NCBI GenBank assembly: GCA_022826245.1
Contig: JAJDVG010000040.1
Span: 181,956-245,955 of the forward strand
Source of the DNA: Gammaproteobacteria bacterium
GTDB lineage: Bacteria; Pseudomonadota; Gammaproteobacteria; Steroidobacterales; Rariloculaceae
Length of the DNA stretch: 64,000 nucleotides
Direction of reading: 5' to 3'
Position numbers and translations under genes: made by a program. The notes beneath the pieces were generated by a model. That model saw nothing but the letters and a program-made list of their open reading frames with translations, searched no databases and was not told the DNA's origin. This document shows positions 25,523 to 34,976 of this stretch, in pieces. Within the stretch, counting starts at the first letter, position 1; every line of letters begins with the position of its first letter.

Positions 25523-27805
25523 ATGAAGCATGTTGGGAAAGTGAGCGCGCTCAGCGCTGCCGTCGCCACGATGTTCGGCGCCTATACCGTGCCGGTGCTC
25601 GCGCAGGAGGGCGCAACGGTGATCGAAGAGATTGTCGTCACGGCGCGCCGGCGCGAGGAGAATCTTCAGGAAGTGCCGATCGCCGTCAGCGCGTTCAGCG
25701 CCCAGGACCTCGACAACCGGAACATCGAGAATATAAGGGACCTGCAGATGGCGCTCCCCAACGTGGACATTCGCGGGGGTGGAATTACCGGAGGTACGTC
25801 AGGCAACTTCACGATCCGCGGTATCCCGGGCGTCGCGCGCTACATCGACGATGTCGTGCAGTCCGGGGGCCCGGGAGCCCTGCAAAATGTGGTTGAACTC
25901 GAACGTATCGAAATCCTGCGCGGCCCACAGGGCACCTACTTCGGCAAGGGCGCGATCAGCGGGGCCGTCCAGTACGTGACCCAGAAGCCGCAGGACGAGT
26001 TTGGCGCGAGAATCAGGACGACGTTCGGCGAATACAACCGCGCCGACATTGTCGCCAACATCGACATTCCGCTCAGCGACACGGTCCTGACCAAGGTGAC
26101 CGCGGCGAGCCTGAAGCGGGACGGTTACGTCGACAGTCTCCATGTCGACGAATCCTACGGCGACATCGACAACACGGTATTGCGGGCCATGCTGCAATGG
26201 CAGCCCAACGACTCGTTCACGGGGCTCTTCACGGCGACCTACAACAACCACGATGCGGGCATGCAGGCCAACGTGTTGTGGGATGTCGTCGAGAATTTCC
26301 CGGTGCCCTGGGCGCGGGCGCCCGGGAGTTGCGGAGGTGGGCCGGAGTGCTATAACTCGGCAGGCCTCCCGTTCACGGACGAGCTTTATGCCTACGGGCG
26401 CCGCGGGCAATATCTCAGCGAGTCCACCTTCGCCGGCGACGGCTACGACAGCACCGACGAGTCCTTTTCGGCCAATCTGACCTGGGACATCGGCGATTCC
26501 ATGACCTTCCGTTCGATCACGGCCACGCGCGAAATGGACTATGGCACGTTTTTCGACATGGATTCGACCCCGTACGTATTCTTCGATTGGTGGGAATATC
26601 AGATACGCGAGGAAATTTCGCAGGAGTTTCAGCTAGTGGGCGGTTCAGACCGAATCGACTGGGTGGTCGGCGCCTATTATCACGAGCTGGATGACTTCAG
26701 GAAGTCTCAGATCTGGGAGACCTGGGACATGCCGGGCACATTCTGTCCCCGTATTCGGACGTGTCCGCGCTATCGTCACGCAGAGAATGTGGTCACAAGG
26801 GAGGACACGGCCATCTTCGCCGAAGTGGTCTTCAGCCTTACGGAACAACTCTCGCTGACGGTCGGCGCCCGCTATTCCGAAGAGGACTTTTACTCGGAGG
26901 TCTACGCCAACGGCGAAGGCGTGCGCGAACCGCAGCAGGGGACGAGGCATTTCGGGCGGATACTGCGGACCGACTCCCAGGGCCAACCGTACATCTTCGA
27001 CGGCGTCGGCTTCGATGCCTTCACGCCGAGGATCGCCCTGCAATACCAGTTCAACGACAACCTCATGGGCTACATCACCGGGGCCGAGGGCTTCAACGGC
27101 GGCGGCGTCAACACGCGGTTCAACTCCGAACTGCCGAACAACGGCATCGCGCCATATGAGCCCGAGTTTCTGTCCAACTACGAGATCGGCCTGCGCTCGG
27201 ATCTTTTGGACAACCGCCTGCGCTTCAACGCGACCTACTTCTGGGGGAACTGGGAAGACATCCAGGTCGGCGAGGTGCTGACGCCGGGGCAGACCACCAC
27301 GACGAATGCGGGCCAAGCGGATATCAGCGGACTCGAAATCGAGAGCGTCTGGCGGGCGACGGATTCGTTCGCGGTGAATTTCACCCTGGCGACGCTCGAC
27401 GCGGAGTATACCGACACGGGTCTGGCGACCACCGTCATCCCCGGTGACCGTTTCATAAATGCTCCGGAAACCGGCTACAGCATCGGCTTGCAGTGGGACA
27501 ACGATCTCACGAGCGGCGCTTCGGTCATGGTCCGCTTCGACTATGGCTGGATCGACGATGTCGTGACCTTCCGCGACCGGCGCTTCCACTGGCCGTCGAG
27601 GGCCAATGTGGACTACGGCCTGGCGAGCGGCAGGATCACCTTCACGCCGGCCGCCGGCAATTGGGACGTTGCCTTTTTCGGCACCAACCTGACCGACGAG
27701 TTCTACCGGCAGGGCGGTTTCCCGGCGGTCTTCGCCGGCATCGACCAGGGCGTCGTGGGCCGGCCGCGGGAGTTCGGCGTATCGCTCACGATGCGGCTGC
27801 AGTAA
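25523..27805 (+). CDS. TonB-dependent outer-membrane receptor
   Basis: The 760-residue protein has a signal peptide (cleaved after VPVLA) and a TonB-box region IEEIVVTARRREENLQEVPI. The plug domain contains GNFTIRGIPG and ERIEILRGPQGTYFGKGAIS, followed by a 22-strand barrel with typical alternating strands. Receptors with this RRREENLQEVP signature are common in oligotrophic proteobacteria and import large or scarce ligands with TonB energy. Two cysteine pairs occur in extracellular-loop regions (SCGGGPEC and FCPRIRTC). The C-terminus is SLTMRLQ rather than the usual terminal aromatic residue. No neighbouring gene reveals the ligand. Confidence 0.93.
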   Translation: MKHVGKVSALSAAVATMFGAYTVPVLAQEGATVIEEIVVTARRREENLQEVPIAVSAFSAQDLDNRNIENIRDLQMALPNVDIRGGGITGGTSGNFTIRGIPGVARYIDDVVQSGGPGALQNVVELERIEILRGPQGTYFGKGAISGAVQYVTQKPQDEFGARIRTTFGEYNRADIVANIDIPLSDTVLTKVTAASLKRDGYVDSLHVDESYGDIDNTVLRAMLQWQPNDSFTGLFTATYNNHDAGMQANVLWDVVENFPVPWARAPGSCGGGPECYNSAGLPFTDELYAYGRRGQYLSESTFAGDGYDSTDESFSANLTWDIGDSMTFRSITATREMDYGTFFDMDSTPYVFFDWWEYQIREEISQEFQLVGGSDRIDWVVGAYYHELDDFRKSQIWETWDMPGTFCPRIRTCPRYRHAENVVTREDTAIFAEVVFSLTEQLSLTVGARYSEEDFYSEVYANGEGVREPQQGTRHFGRILRTDSQGQPYIFDGVGFDAFTPRIALQYQFNDNLMGYITGAEGFNGGGVNTRFNSELPNNGIAPYEPEFLSNYEIGLRSDLLDNRLRFNATYFWGNWEDIQVGEVLTPGQTTTTNAGQADISGLEIESVWRATDSFAVNFTLATLDAEYTDTGLATTVIPGDRFINAPETGYSIGLQWDNDLTSGASVMVRFDYGWIDDVVTFRDRRFHWPSRANVDYGLASGRITFTPAAGNWDVAFFGTNLTDEFYRQGGFPAVFAGIDQGVVGRPREFGVSLTMRLQ

Positions 27806-27871
27806 GGAGCCGACAGCGGCGAGTACCGATCCGCAGCCCGGCAGGGCTCGATCGGGCGTGACAATACCAGG

Positions 27872-27909
27872 AACCGGCGTCGCTCAGCGGCGCCGGTTTC
27901 GTTCGTTTT
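27872..27909 (+). terminator. Rho-independent terminator of the TonB receptor gene
   Basis: AACCGGCG and CGCCGGTT form the outer stem of a hairpin with further pairing inside (CGCT/AGCG), followed by TTCGTTCGTTTT. It lies about 65 bases after the receptor stop codon. Confidence 0.75.
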
Positions 27910-28049
27910 GGGGTCTGCCGCCGGCTGCTCTTCGACCCACCGAGTCGGGTAGGAAAGCGCCATCGATCTCCAGACGTTTTTTCAGGAGCAATTGCGCTTT
28001 CTCCCCTTAACCCGTGCTACACTGTTTCCGTGCAAAAGGGATCGGCAAC

Positions 28050-28277
28050 ATGAACCTGACATTAACCGTCGACAAGGATGTCCTGAAGCGAGCCCGCATC
28101 CGCGCAATCACGGAGGACACCTCCGTCAACGCCGTAGTGCGGGAGTTTCTGGCGGCCTATGCCGGGGCCGCCGGTCCGCGGCGCGATGCGGTCGAGAGTC
28201 TGCTGGCGCTGTCGAGCACCGCGACCAGCGCGCGAGGTTCCGCGAAATGGACGCGCGATGAGCTACACGATCGGTGA
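28050..28277 (+). CDS. vapB: VapB-like antitoxin (ribbon-helix-helix type)
   Basis: MNLTLTVDKDVLKRARIRAI is followed by TEDTSVNAVVREFLAAY, a short strand and two helices of the RHH repressor type. The tail (SARGSAKWTRDELHDR) matches the toxin-binding end of VapB partners of PIN toxins. The gene is 75 codons, has AAGGGA about 9 bases upstream, and overlaps the PIN gene by 20 bases, so the two are translationally coupled. Confidence 0.87.
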   Translation: MNLTLTVDKDVLKRARIRAITEDTSVNAVVREFLAAYAGAAGPRRDAVESLLALSSTATSARGSAKWTRDELHDR

Positions 28278-28707
28278 TCCATCGTTTGTCGATACAAACG
28301 TACTCGTCTACCTGTTTGACTCGGACTCTCCCGCGAAGCAGGCCATTGCCAGGGACCTTGTCGACAACCACGCGGCACAGTTCATCCTGAGTCCGCAGGT
28401 ACTGGGCGAATTCTTCGTCGTGGTGACGCGTAAACTGGACAAGCCGCTGTCGCCTGCGCGCGGCCTGGAAGCGGTCGACAAGCTCTGCCGCTTCAGAGTC
28501 AGGCCCATTAGCGCACAACTTGCCCGGCGGGCCGTTCGCAGAAGCGTTTCGTCCAGGCTGTCGTACTGGGATGCATTGATCGTGGAGACTGCTCTGGACG
28601 CCGGCGCCGTCACGCTGCTCACCGGGGACATGCAGCATGGTCAGGAATTTGCGGGCATGCGCGTCGTCAACCCGTTCAGGGAACTCGTGGCGTCGACTGA
28701 CCGTTGA
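28258..28707 (+). CDS. vapC: PIN-domain toxin
   Basis: The 149-residue protein has FVDTNVLVYLFDSDSPAKQ (first Asp), QVLGEFFVVVTRK (Glu), LSYWDALIVETALDAG (Asp) and LLTGDMQHGQEF (last Asp), the full acidic set of PIN ribonucleases. Together with the overlapping antitoxin it forms a complete type II module. The start at 28258 lies inside the antitoxin gene; the longer frame is not supported. Confidence 0.92.
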   Translation: MSYTIGDPSFVDTNVLVYLFDSDSPAKQAIARDLVDNHAAQFILSPQVLGEFFVVVTRKLDKPLSPARGLEAVDKLCRFRVRPISAQLARRAVRRSVSSRLSYWDALIVETALDAGAVTLLTGDMQHGQEFAGMRVVNPFRELVASTDR

Positions 28708-28868
28708 GTGGCTGCCGATGGTACCCGGTGCATCCCGGACCGAGCGGTCTACTGCATCAGCTCCCGGTAGCCGGCTTCGATCCGGAGCCCGAATCGTTCG
28801 TTTCTGTTTTCGCAGCCGAATCTGTTAGATTTACGCGCGATGATCCTGTCTCCGAGCGCATAGTTCCC

Positions 28869-29951
28869 GTGAAGAACCTCCTGTTCGCCTGTGCCGCAAT
28901 GCTGGCCGCCGCCGCGGCCGCCAACGCCCAGCAAGTCCATCTCGATCGTCTTCCGCCCGATCAGCTCGAAGTGTCGCCGCCCGCGGTGCGCGTGACGGGC
29001 GAGCCCGGCGACATGCAGATCGTCGAACGCGACTGCCGCATGATCCCGGAGGCCGACCTCAGGCGCCGGATCGTCGACATCGCGGTGCAGGAATGGGCGT
29101 TCTTCGGGTTTACGGTTCTTGATCAGACATACGTGCAGGATTTCTCCCAGCGGCGGCGCTCAGGTTTCCGGCTGCCGCGTTCCTGGCTCGACATCGCCGA
29201 GTCGGCACGCGTGGCGGACTCCATCGCCGGCTACTGGGCCGTCACCGACGACGGCACCTGGATACTCGAACGGCAGAACGATCTCTGGCAAGGGCCCTAC
29301 GGCGTCGCGGTACGCTGGAGGGATCCCTGGTCGGCGGCGTTCATATCTTGGGTCATGTGCGAGGGCGGTCTCGGCGAGGACGATCTGTTCCGGCGCCACA
29401 TCGCGCACTACGTGTACATCGATCAGGCCATAGAAGCGCGTTTCCACGACGACCGGGATTCGGCCTACGTGGCCTACGACGTCGGCGAAATGCCGATCGA
29501 GCCCGGCGATCTGCTGTGCTCGGCGCGCCGCTCGGCCTACCGCACGATCGCCCAGCGGCACAGGAGCGTCGGCACGAGCATACGTTCGCACTGCGACATC
29601 GCCGTCAAGGTCGACGCGCCCAACGACCGAGTCCTCGTCATCGGCGGCAACGTGCGCGGCTCGGTGCGCATGAAGCTCTTCGCGGCGGAATTCGGCGAGG
29701 AGCGGGACGGAACCCCGGCGGTGCGGGCGGTCGGCGGCAACGGGCGCACGATCTTCGCGCATCTGAAGCTCCGGGCCGATCCGATCGACGCCGATGCGCT
29801 CGACACGAGCGCGACGTTCAGGGCGCTCGCCCAACGCGGCGACGACCTCGACTGGCTCATTCGCAGGCTCGAGGGCGACCGGCCGCTGGCGGTCGGCCCC
29901 CCGGTCGCCTCGTCAACGCCTGCGCCAGGCAACCGGCGCCCGATCCTTTGA
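28869..29951 (+). CDS. Secreted DUF2272 protein (NlpC/P60-like variant)
   Basis: The 360-residue product starts at a GTG (28869) giving MKNLLFACAAMLAAAAAANA, a signal peptide. The segment WSAAFISWVMCEGGLGEDDLF is the core of DUF2272, a family related to papain-like NlpC/P60 amidases; later PGDLLCSARR and IRSHCDIAVKVD contain the Cys and His expected in such folds. It probably acts in the periplasm on peptidoglycan or a secreted peptide, but activity is unproven. The ribosome site is weak, so the start could shift slightly. Confidence 0.8.
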   Translation: MKNLLFACAAMLAAAAAANAQQVHLDRLPPDQLEVSPPAVRVTGEPGDMQIVERDCRMIPEADLRRRIVDIAVQEWAFFGFTVLDQTYVQDFSQRRRSGFRLPRSWLDIAESARVADSIAGYWAVTDDGTWILERQNDLWQGPYGVAVRWRDPWSAAFISWVMCEGGLGEDDLFRRHIAHYVYIDQAIEARFHDDRDSAYVAYDVGEMPIEPGDLLCSARRSAYRTIAQRHRSVGTSIRSHCDIAVKVDAPNDRVLVIGGNVRGSVRMKLFAAEFGEERDGTPAVRAVGGNGRTIFAHLKLRADPIDADALDTSATFRALAQRGDDLDWLIRRLEGDRPLAVGPPVASSTPAPGNRRPIL

Positions 29952-30035
29952 GGCAGGTACGCACGCGTCCGCTCGCGTACGTACCCGGGGGCGCCGGAAG
30001 CGCGCCCGCGCTGAATACACACTGAAGGAAGAATA

Positions 30036-30518
<483 letters not shown>

Positions 30519-30519
30519 T

Positions 30520-30569
30520 CCATATTTGCGTTTGAAATATGGAGTTTATTCCACGAAATCGTGGTAAAC
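30520..30569. repeat. Two adjacent hairpins after ogt
   Basis: CCATATTT and AAATATGG (30520-30527, 30535-30542) form the first hairpin. GTTTA..CCACGA and TCGTGG..TAAAC (30544-30569) form the second with a two-base bulge. They follow the ogt stop codon and may terminate it, although a U-run is lacking. Confidence 0.55.
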
Positions 30570-30675
30570 GCTTTACTTCGAGAGTTCCGGCGCGTCAGCA
30601 TGCCGGCGACTACCGCACTGACGACAGGAAGCCGTCATTCGGCGCATTCGGCACGTTCTGCCGGGGCAAGCCGTA

Positions 30676-31128
30676 TCAGCCCGCGTACCGCTCGACCCTT
30701 GCGGAGGTTTGGCGGGACGACGGTTCGTCGCCGAAGTTGAACGTCGACTGCAGGGTTTGCGGTTCCCACGTGGAGGCGCGGTCCCTGAAGACGATTCGCC
30801 GGCCCTGGCGGAAAACGCAGATGGCCGACATGGACGTACCCGGACGCAAATGGTCGCGAACCGTGTGCAGGATTCGCGTCACTCGACTGACGCTGAACTG
30901 TGCGTCGAGCATCTCGCGCGCCGTTCTGAGCACCGCGAGATCCTGAAACGACAACTGCCACCGCTGGCGGCCGCGTCGCGCGAGCAGGCCCGCACGTGCC
31001 CAGCGGCGAATCTGCTCCGGCCGCACGCCGGAAATGCCCGCGGCCTGTCGGGTGGAATACTCGCGAAACGATGGCACCTGGCGTTGCCCCTTTGGCTGTA
31101 ACGCACGATTGTGGGAAGACCGTCGCAT
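30676..31128 (-). CDS. MerR-like helix-turn-helix protein, short form
   Basis: The protein (about 150 residues) carries FREYSTRQAAGISGVRPEQI and RRWARAGLLARRGRQRWQLS, a MerR-type winged helix, then LAVLRTAREMLDAQFSVSRV and ICVFRQGRRIVFRDRASTWE. This matches the N-terminal half of MerR/tetratricopeptide proteins of about 280-300 residues. The C-terminal repeats are missing, and the protein ends soon after STFNFGDEP, the point where the repeats normally begin. It may be a truncated yet functional DNA-binding form. The start at 31128 is uncertain; a GTG at 31077 has AAGGGG about 10 bases upstream. Confidence 0.65.
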   Translation of the reverse strand: MRRSSHNRALQPKGQRQVPSFREYSTRQAAGISGVRPEQIRRWARAGLLARRGRQRWQLSFQDLAVLRTAREMLDAQFSVSRVTRILHTVRDHLRPGTSMSAICVFRQGRRIVFRDRASTWEPQTLQSTFNFGDEPSSRQTSARVERYAG

Positions 31129-31198
31129 CTTATGGCCTGACCCGCGCAACGCCAACGGCCGTATTCGGAATAAACGACCAGAAATCGGGGTTTCGGCG

Positions 31199-32611
31199 TC
31201 AGGCGCGCCGCGCCGGCCGCGACCCGGCCACCACGATGGCCAGCGAGAGGACGAACGGCAGACCGCGCTCGAGGACGTCTCCGGGGCCGTCGGGGAACCA
31301 GTGCAGGATCACCGTCGCCAGGAACCCCGTGTTGATCGCAAGAAATGCCGCGAGCGAATTCAGGCGGCGGCCGAGCAGCAGGATGAGCAGCGGCGGCCCG
31401 AACGCCGAGCCGATCGCGTGCCAGGCGAACAACACGCGCGAGAAGATCGATTCCGGCACGCCGAGCGCGAGCACGAGCGCGAACAGCGTGAGCACGCCGA
31501 CGGCGATCCGCGATGCGGCGATCGACCGGCCGCTGCCGGGCAGGTTCCAGTCGTGCGACACGGCCGAGCCCGCGACGAGCAACTGGCTGTCGGCCGTGGA
31601 GACGACCGCCGACAGCACGGCCGTCACGGCAACGGCTCCGATGGCGGTCGGCAGGAACTCGAGCGCGAAGTCGAGCAGGATCTGTTCGCTGTCGGGCACG
31701 GGCCCCAGCGCGAGCAGCCGGGCCGACCAGCCGAGCAGCAGCATGCCGCCGTAGACGACCACGGCCCAGACCAGCGCCATCGTGCGCGCCCGGGCCAGCG
31801 CGCGGTCGGATTCGAGCGCCATGAAGCGGTTGACGACGTGCGGCTGGCCCGGATAGCCGAGCCCGATGCCGAGCGTGCCGAGCACGAAGAACGTGCCGAT
31901 GAGCAGCGACTCCTCGCCCGTCAGGAGCAGCCCGCCGCCCGCGGCCGCTTCGGTCAGCGACGCCCAGACCGGGAACCAGCCCCCGGCGAGGTAAAGCGCG
32001 AACGCCGGCAGGAAGATCGCGGTTGCGCCCATGAAGAGCCCCTGTAGCGCGTCGGTGGCGCTCGCCGCCCAGAAGCCGCCGAGCAGCGTGTAGACGAGTA
32101 CCGTCAGCGCGCCGACCGCGACCGCCGTCCCGGCGTCGATGTCAAGGCTCGTCGAGAACGCGAGTCCCGCGCCCTGAAGCTGCGCGGACACGTAGAACAT
32201 GAACGACACGAGGATGATCACCGCGGCCGAGCGCGCGATCCTGCGCGCCCAGATCTCCGGGTGGCCGGCGATCAGCACTTCCGTGAGCGTGAGCGCGCCG
32301 TTCTCCTGCGCGATCCGCTTGAGCCTGGGCGCGACCCAGAGCCAGTTGATCAGGAAGCCGCCGACGGTCGCCGGAAAGAGCCACACCGCCTTGAAGCCCC
32401 AGAGATACGCCGCGCCGCTGACGCCGAGCAATGTCCAGGCCGACGACGAGCTTGCCGAGGCGCTCAGCGCCGCGAGTCCCGGCCCGAGCTTGCGGCCGGC
32501 GAGATAGAAGTCGTCGGTGGAGCGCGTGCGCCGCGCCGCCCAGATCCCGAGCGCGAGCAGCGCCGCCCCGTAGGCGACGAGCGTTGCGAGAACGATTTCT
32601 GTTCGGTCCAC
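31199..32611 (-). CDS. Sodium:solute symporter, PutP-like
   Basis: The 470-residue membrane protein belongs to the SSS family. It has DFYLAGRKLGPGLAALSASA, SSSSAWTLLGVSGAAYLWG and the PutP-type GYPGQPHVVNRFMALES segment, with about 12-13 helices. Sodium-coupled uptake of proline or another amino or organic acid is likely; the exact substrate is not set by these motifs. It begins with a GTG at 32611 and lies downstream of a PQQ dehydrogenase on the same strand, 72 bases away, so the two may be cotranscribed. Confidence 0.9.
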   Translation of the reverse strand: MDRTEIVLATLVAYGAALLALGIWAARRTRSTDDFYLAGRKLGPGLAALSASASSSSAWTLLGVSGAAYLWGFKAVWLFPATVGGFLINWLWVAPRLKRIAQENGALTLTEVLIAGHPEIWARRIARSAAVIILVSFMFYVSAQLQGAGLAFSTSLDIDAGTAVAVGALTVLVYTLLGGFWAASATDALQGLFMGATAIFLPAFALYLAGGWFPVWASLTEAAAGGGLLLTGEESLLIGTFFVLGTLGIGLGYPGQPHVVNRFMALESDRALARARTMALVWAVVVYGGMLLLGWSARLLALGPVPDSEQILLDFALEFLPTAIGAVAVTAVLSAVVSTADSQLLVAGSAVSHDWNLPGSGRSIAASRIAVGVLTLFALVLALGVPESIFSRVLFAWHAIGSAFGPPLLILLLGRRLNSLAAFLAINTGFLATVILHWFPDGPGDVLERGLPFVLSLAIVVAGSRPARRA

Positions 32612-32686
32612 GGGAGCGCGCGCTCAGCTATCGAGCTTCGGGCCGACCATTGCCAGGTTCCGTCGATCCATGGGCGCGCGCGGTCA
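32600..32686 (-). repeat. 60-bp-offset duplicated stop-start junction with 15-codon mini-ORF
   Basis: On the minus strand the dehydrogenase stop (TGA at 32684-32686) is followed by CCGCGCGCGCCC and ATGGATCGACGG. Sixty bases later TGA is followed by GCGCGCGCTCCC and GTGGACCGAACA, where the symporter starts. The two segments match at most positions over about 26 bases. Between them ATG (32669-32671) to TGA (32624-32626) encodes MDRRNLAMVGPKLDS. This resembles the duplicated junction at 12.4 kb. Confidence 0.65.
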
Positions 32687-34612
32687 GTCTTCGGGCAGCG
32701 CGAACACCATGTACTGGCCGGGTCCGGGCTCGGGCAGGTCCAGGTTCTGGCTGAAGAGCCCGTTGCCGCCGACGGCGATCGCGACGTACTGGCGGCCGTC
32801 GATGGCGTAGACCGCGGGCACGCCTTCCGACGCCGCGGGCGTATCGAACTCCCAGAGCACAGAGCCGTCCTCGACCGACCGGGCGCGGAGCTTGCGGTCG
32901 GACGAGGTCGCGACGAAGATCAGCCCGCCCGCCGTGACCACGGGCCCGCCGCGCGGGGCCTGACTGCCCGTGCCCGTGATGCCCTCGGCCGCGAGCGACA
33001 TCACGTCGCCGTTCGGGATCTGCCACTCCATCGTGCCCTCGTTGAGGTCGAAGGCCGTCAACTGCGACCACGGCGGCCCGATGGCCGACAGCCCGTTGCT
33101 CTGCAGCATGAAGTCGATCGGCACGCGGTAGGGCACGAAGTCCGCATCGCCGCCCGGCACTTCCGGCAGCGGCCGGTCTTCGCGCGGCGGGAGGAGGTTC
33201 GCCGTCGTCGGCAGCTCCTTCGAGACCACGTAGAGCTTGCCGTTGACCGGATCGACCGCCGTGCTGCCCCAGTTCGACCCGCCGTTGTGGCCGGGCATCA
33301 TGATCGTGCCCTGCATGCTCGGCGGCGTGTAGAGCCCTTCGTTGCGATAGGTGCGCAGTTGCTCGCGAATCCGTTCCTGATCTTCCTCGGGGATGTAGGG
33401 ATTGATGTCCGCCTCGGTGAACGTGAGCCGCGCGAACGGCGGCGGCGCCGTCGGGATCGGTTGCGTGGGCCAGCTCTCTTCGCCCGGCGCATCCGTCTGC
33501 GGCATCGGCACCTCCTCGATCGGCCACAGCGGCTCGCCCGTGACGCGGTTGAAGACGAACACGTAGCCCTGCTTGCTCGGCAGCGCCACGGCCGGAATCT
33601 CCACTCCGTCGTGAACGACCGTCAGCAGCTTCGGCGCCGTCGGCAGGTCGTAGTCCCAGAGATCATGATGGATCGTCTGGAAGTGCCAGAGCCGCTCGCC
33701 CGTGCGCGCATCGAGCGCGACGATGCTGTTGCCGAACAGGTTCGCGCCGTGGCGGTTGCCGCCGTAGAAGTCGTAGCGCGCGGTGCCGGTCGGGATGTAG
33801 ATGATCCCGAGTTCCTCATCGACCGTGGACTCGCTCCAGTTGTGCACGCCGCCGAAGTCCGCAGCCGCGCCGTCGGGCCAGGTGTCGGCGCCGAACTCGC
33901 CGGGTCGCGGCACGGTATGAAACATCCAGGCGAGTTCGCCGGTCAGCACGTCGTAGGCGTGGATGTCGGCGGGCGTCGTCATGTAACCGGCTCCCGCCGT
34001 AGGCAGCGACATGATGACGAGGTTCTCGAAGATGCGGCCGGGATTGGCCGTCTGCAGCGGCCGCACCTCGCCGTAAGCGCCGCCGTACGCTTCCCGGAGG
34101 TCGACGCGCCCGTCCACGCCGAACGACGTCACGGTCTCGCCCGTGGTCGCGTCGACGCTCGTGAGATGCCCGGCGTTCAGGTAGAAGATGCGCTTGTCCG
34201 AGCCGTCGTCGCTGCGCCACATGTTCATGCCGCGGTTGCTGACCGGGCCCTCGTGCTCGTGCCTCCAGATCTCCTCGCCCGTCGCCGCGTCGAGCGCGAT
34301 CAGCGAGTTGTCGTGCGCCAGCACGTACATCACGCCGTCGACGACGATCGGGTTGAAGCGGTAGGCGCCGCGCTCGCCGGTCGGGTAGGTCCAGACGACC
34401 TCGAGTTCGGCGACGTTCTCGCGGTTGATTTGTTCGAGCGACGAGTACTGCGACGAATCGCCGCCGCCGAGGTACTGGTCCCAGGACTCGTAGTCGAAGG
34501 CGTTCTGGGCGAGGGCGCCGGCCGGGACGAGCGCCAGGGCGCCGAGCCCGAGCAGGCAGGCCGCGTGGGAGGCGGTCGTGGTGAATCGTACAGGGTTCGT
34601 CGTGGTCATCAT
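32684..34612 (-). CDS. PQQ-dependent dehydrogenase (quinoprotein, membrane/periplasmic)
   Basis: The 642-residue protein has a signal peptide (LLGLGALALVPAGALAQ-NA) and propeller blades with the quinoprotein signatures LIALDAATGEEIWRHEHEGP, IVALDARTGERLWHFQTIHH, DLWDYDLPTAPKLL and GYVFVFNRVTGEPLWPIEEV. Family members oxidise sugars or alcohols in the periplasm using PQQ and a metal. There is no adjacent cytochrome domain, so electrons would leave through a separate carrier. The start at 34612 is one of two tandem ATGs. A decayed copy of its N-terminus lies at 41.1 kb. No PQQ biosynthesis genes are in the window. Confidence 0.92.
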   Translation of the reverse strand: MMTTTNPVRFTTTASHAACLLGLGALALVPAGALAQNAFDYESWDQYLGGGDSSQYSSLEQINRENVAELEVVWTYPTGERGAYRFNPIVVDGVMYVLAHDNSLIALDAATGEEIWRHEHEGPVSNRGMNMWRSDDGSDKRIFYLNAGHLTSVDATTGETVTSFGVDGRVDLREAYGGAYGEVRPLQTANPGRIFENLVIMSLPTAGAGYMTTPADIHAYDVLTGELAWMFHTVPRPGEFGADTWPDGAAADFGGVHNWSESTVDEELGIIYIPTGTARYDFYGGNRHGANLFGNSIVALDARTGERLWHFQTIHHDLWDYDLPTAPKLLTVVHDGVEIPAVALPSKQGYVFVFNRVTGEPLWPIEEVPMPQTDAPGEESWPTQPIPTAPPPFARLTFTEADINPYIPEEDQERIREQLRTYRNEGLYTPPSMQGTIMMPGHNGGSNWGSTAVDPVNGKLYVVSKELPTTANLLPPREDRPLPEVPGGDADFVPYRVPIDFMLQSNGLSAIGPPWSQLTAFDLNEGTMEWQIPNGDVMSLAAEGITGTGSQAPRGGPVVTAGGLIFVATSSDRKLRARSVEDGSVLWEFDTPAASEGVPAVYAIDGRQYVAIAVGGNGLFSQNLDLPEPGPGQYMVFALPED

Positions 34613-34743
34613 GGATTCGGTCCGGTCGGAGTCAGACGCGGATAGTAGCAGCCCGTGACGCAGGTCGTGCTGGCGCTGCCTTGCTCCCCGCTCGGGTACG
34701 GGCTTTTTGCTTCCGCCATTTCGCCATTTCGCCGTTACGACTC

Positions 34744-34976
34744 GGTCACTGAAGGGTTTTTCCGGAACTACCGGTTCGGGCATCGCGTTGGGCGTTCTCC
34801 ATACCGACAGGTACGTGGCGTCCGGAACGACCCTTCATCTCGGTTGCAGCTCGATCGACTACACTTGCGCCTTGCTATTGTCGGCCCATGCACTGTACCG
34901 CGACCGTGTGTATCGACACGATGGTCTGCGCTGGGAAGCCGCGACGACGGCGATCCGTGCAAACGCGGTTGTTTAG
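34744..34976 (+). pseudogene. Decayed paralogue of the subtilase, N-terminal/middle part
   Basis: The plus strand encodes GFSGTTGSGIALGVLHT, matching the catalytic Asp region of the neighbouring protease (RFTGTTGSGIAVGVLDT, Asp replaced by His). It then jumps to DRYVASGTTLHLGCSS and YRDRVYRHDGLRW, matching protease residues about 784-825 (NYVASGTVVYLGCSS, YRSRVYRDDGLSW). About 450 residues between are deleted. It ends with a stop at 34976 that touches the stop codon of the intact protease on the other strand. Between it and the dehydrogenase start (34613-34743) I see only a GC stem followed by TTTTT near 34708. Confidence 0.8.
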
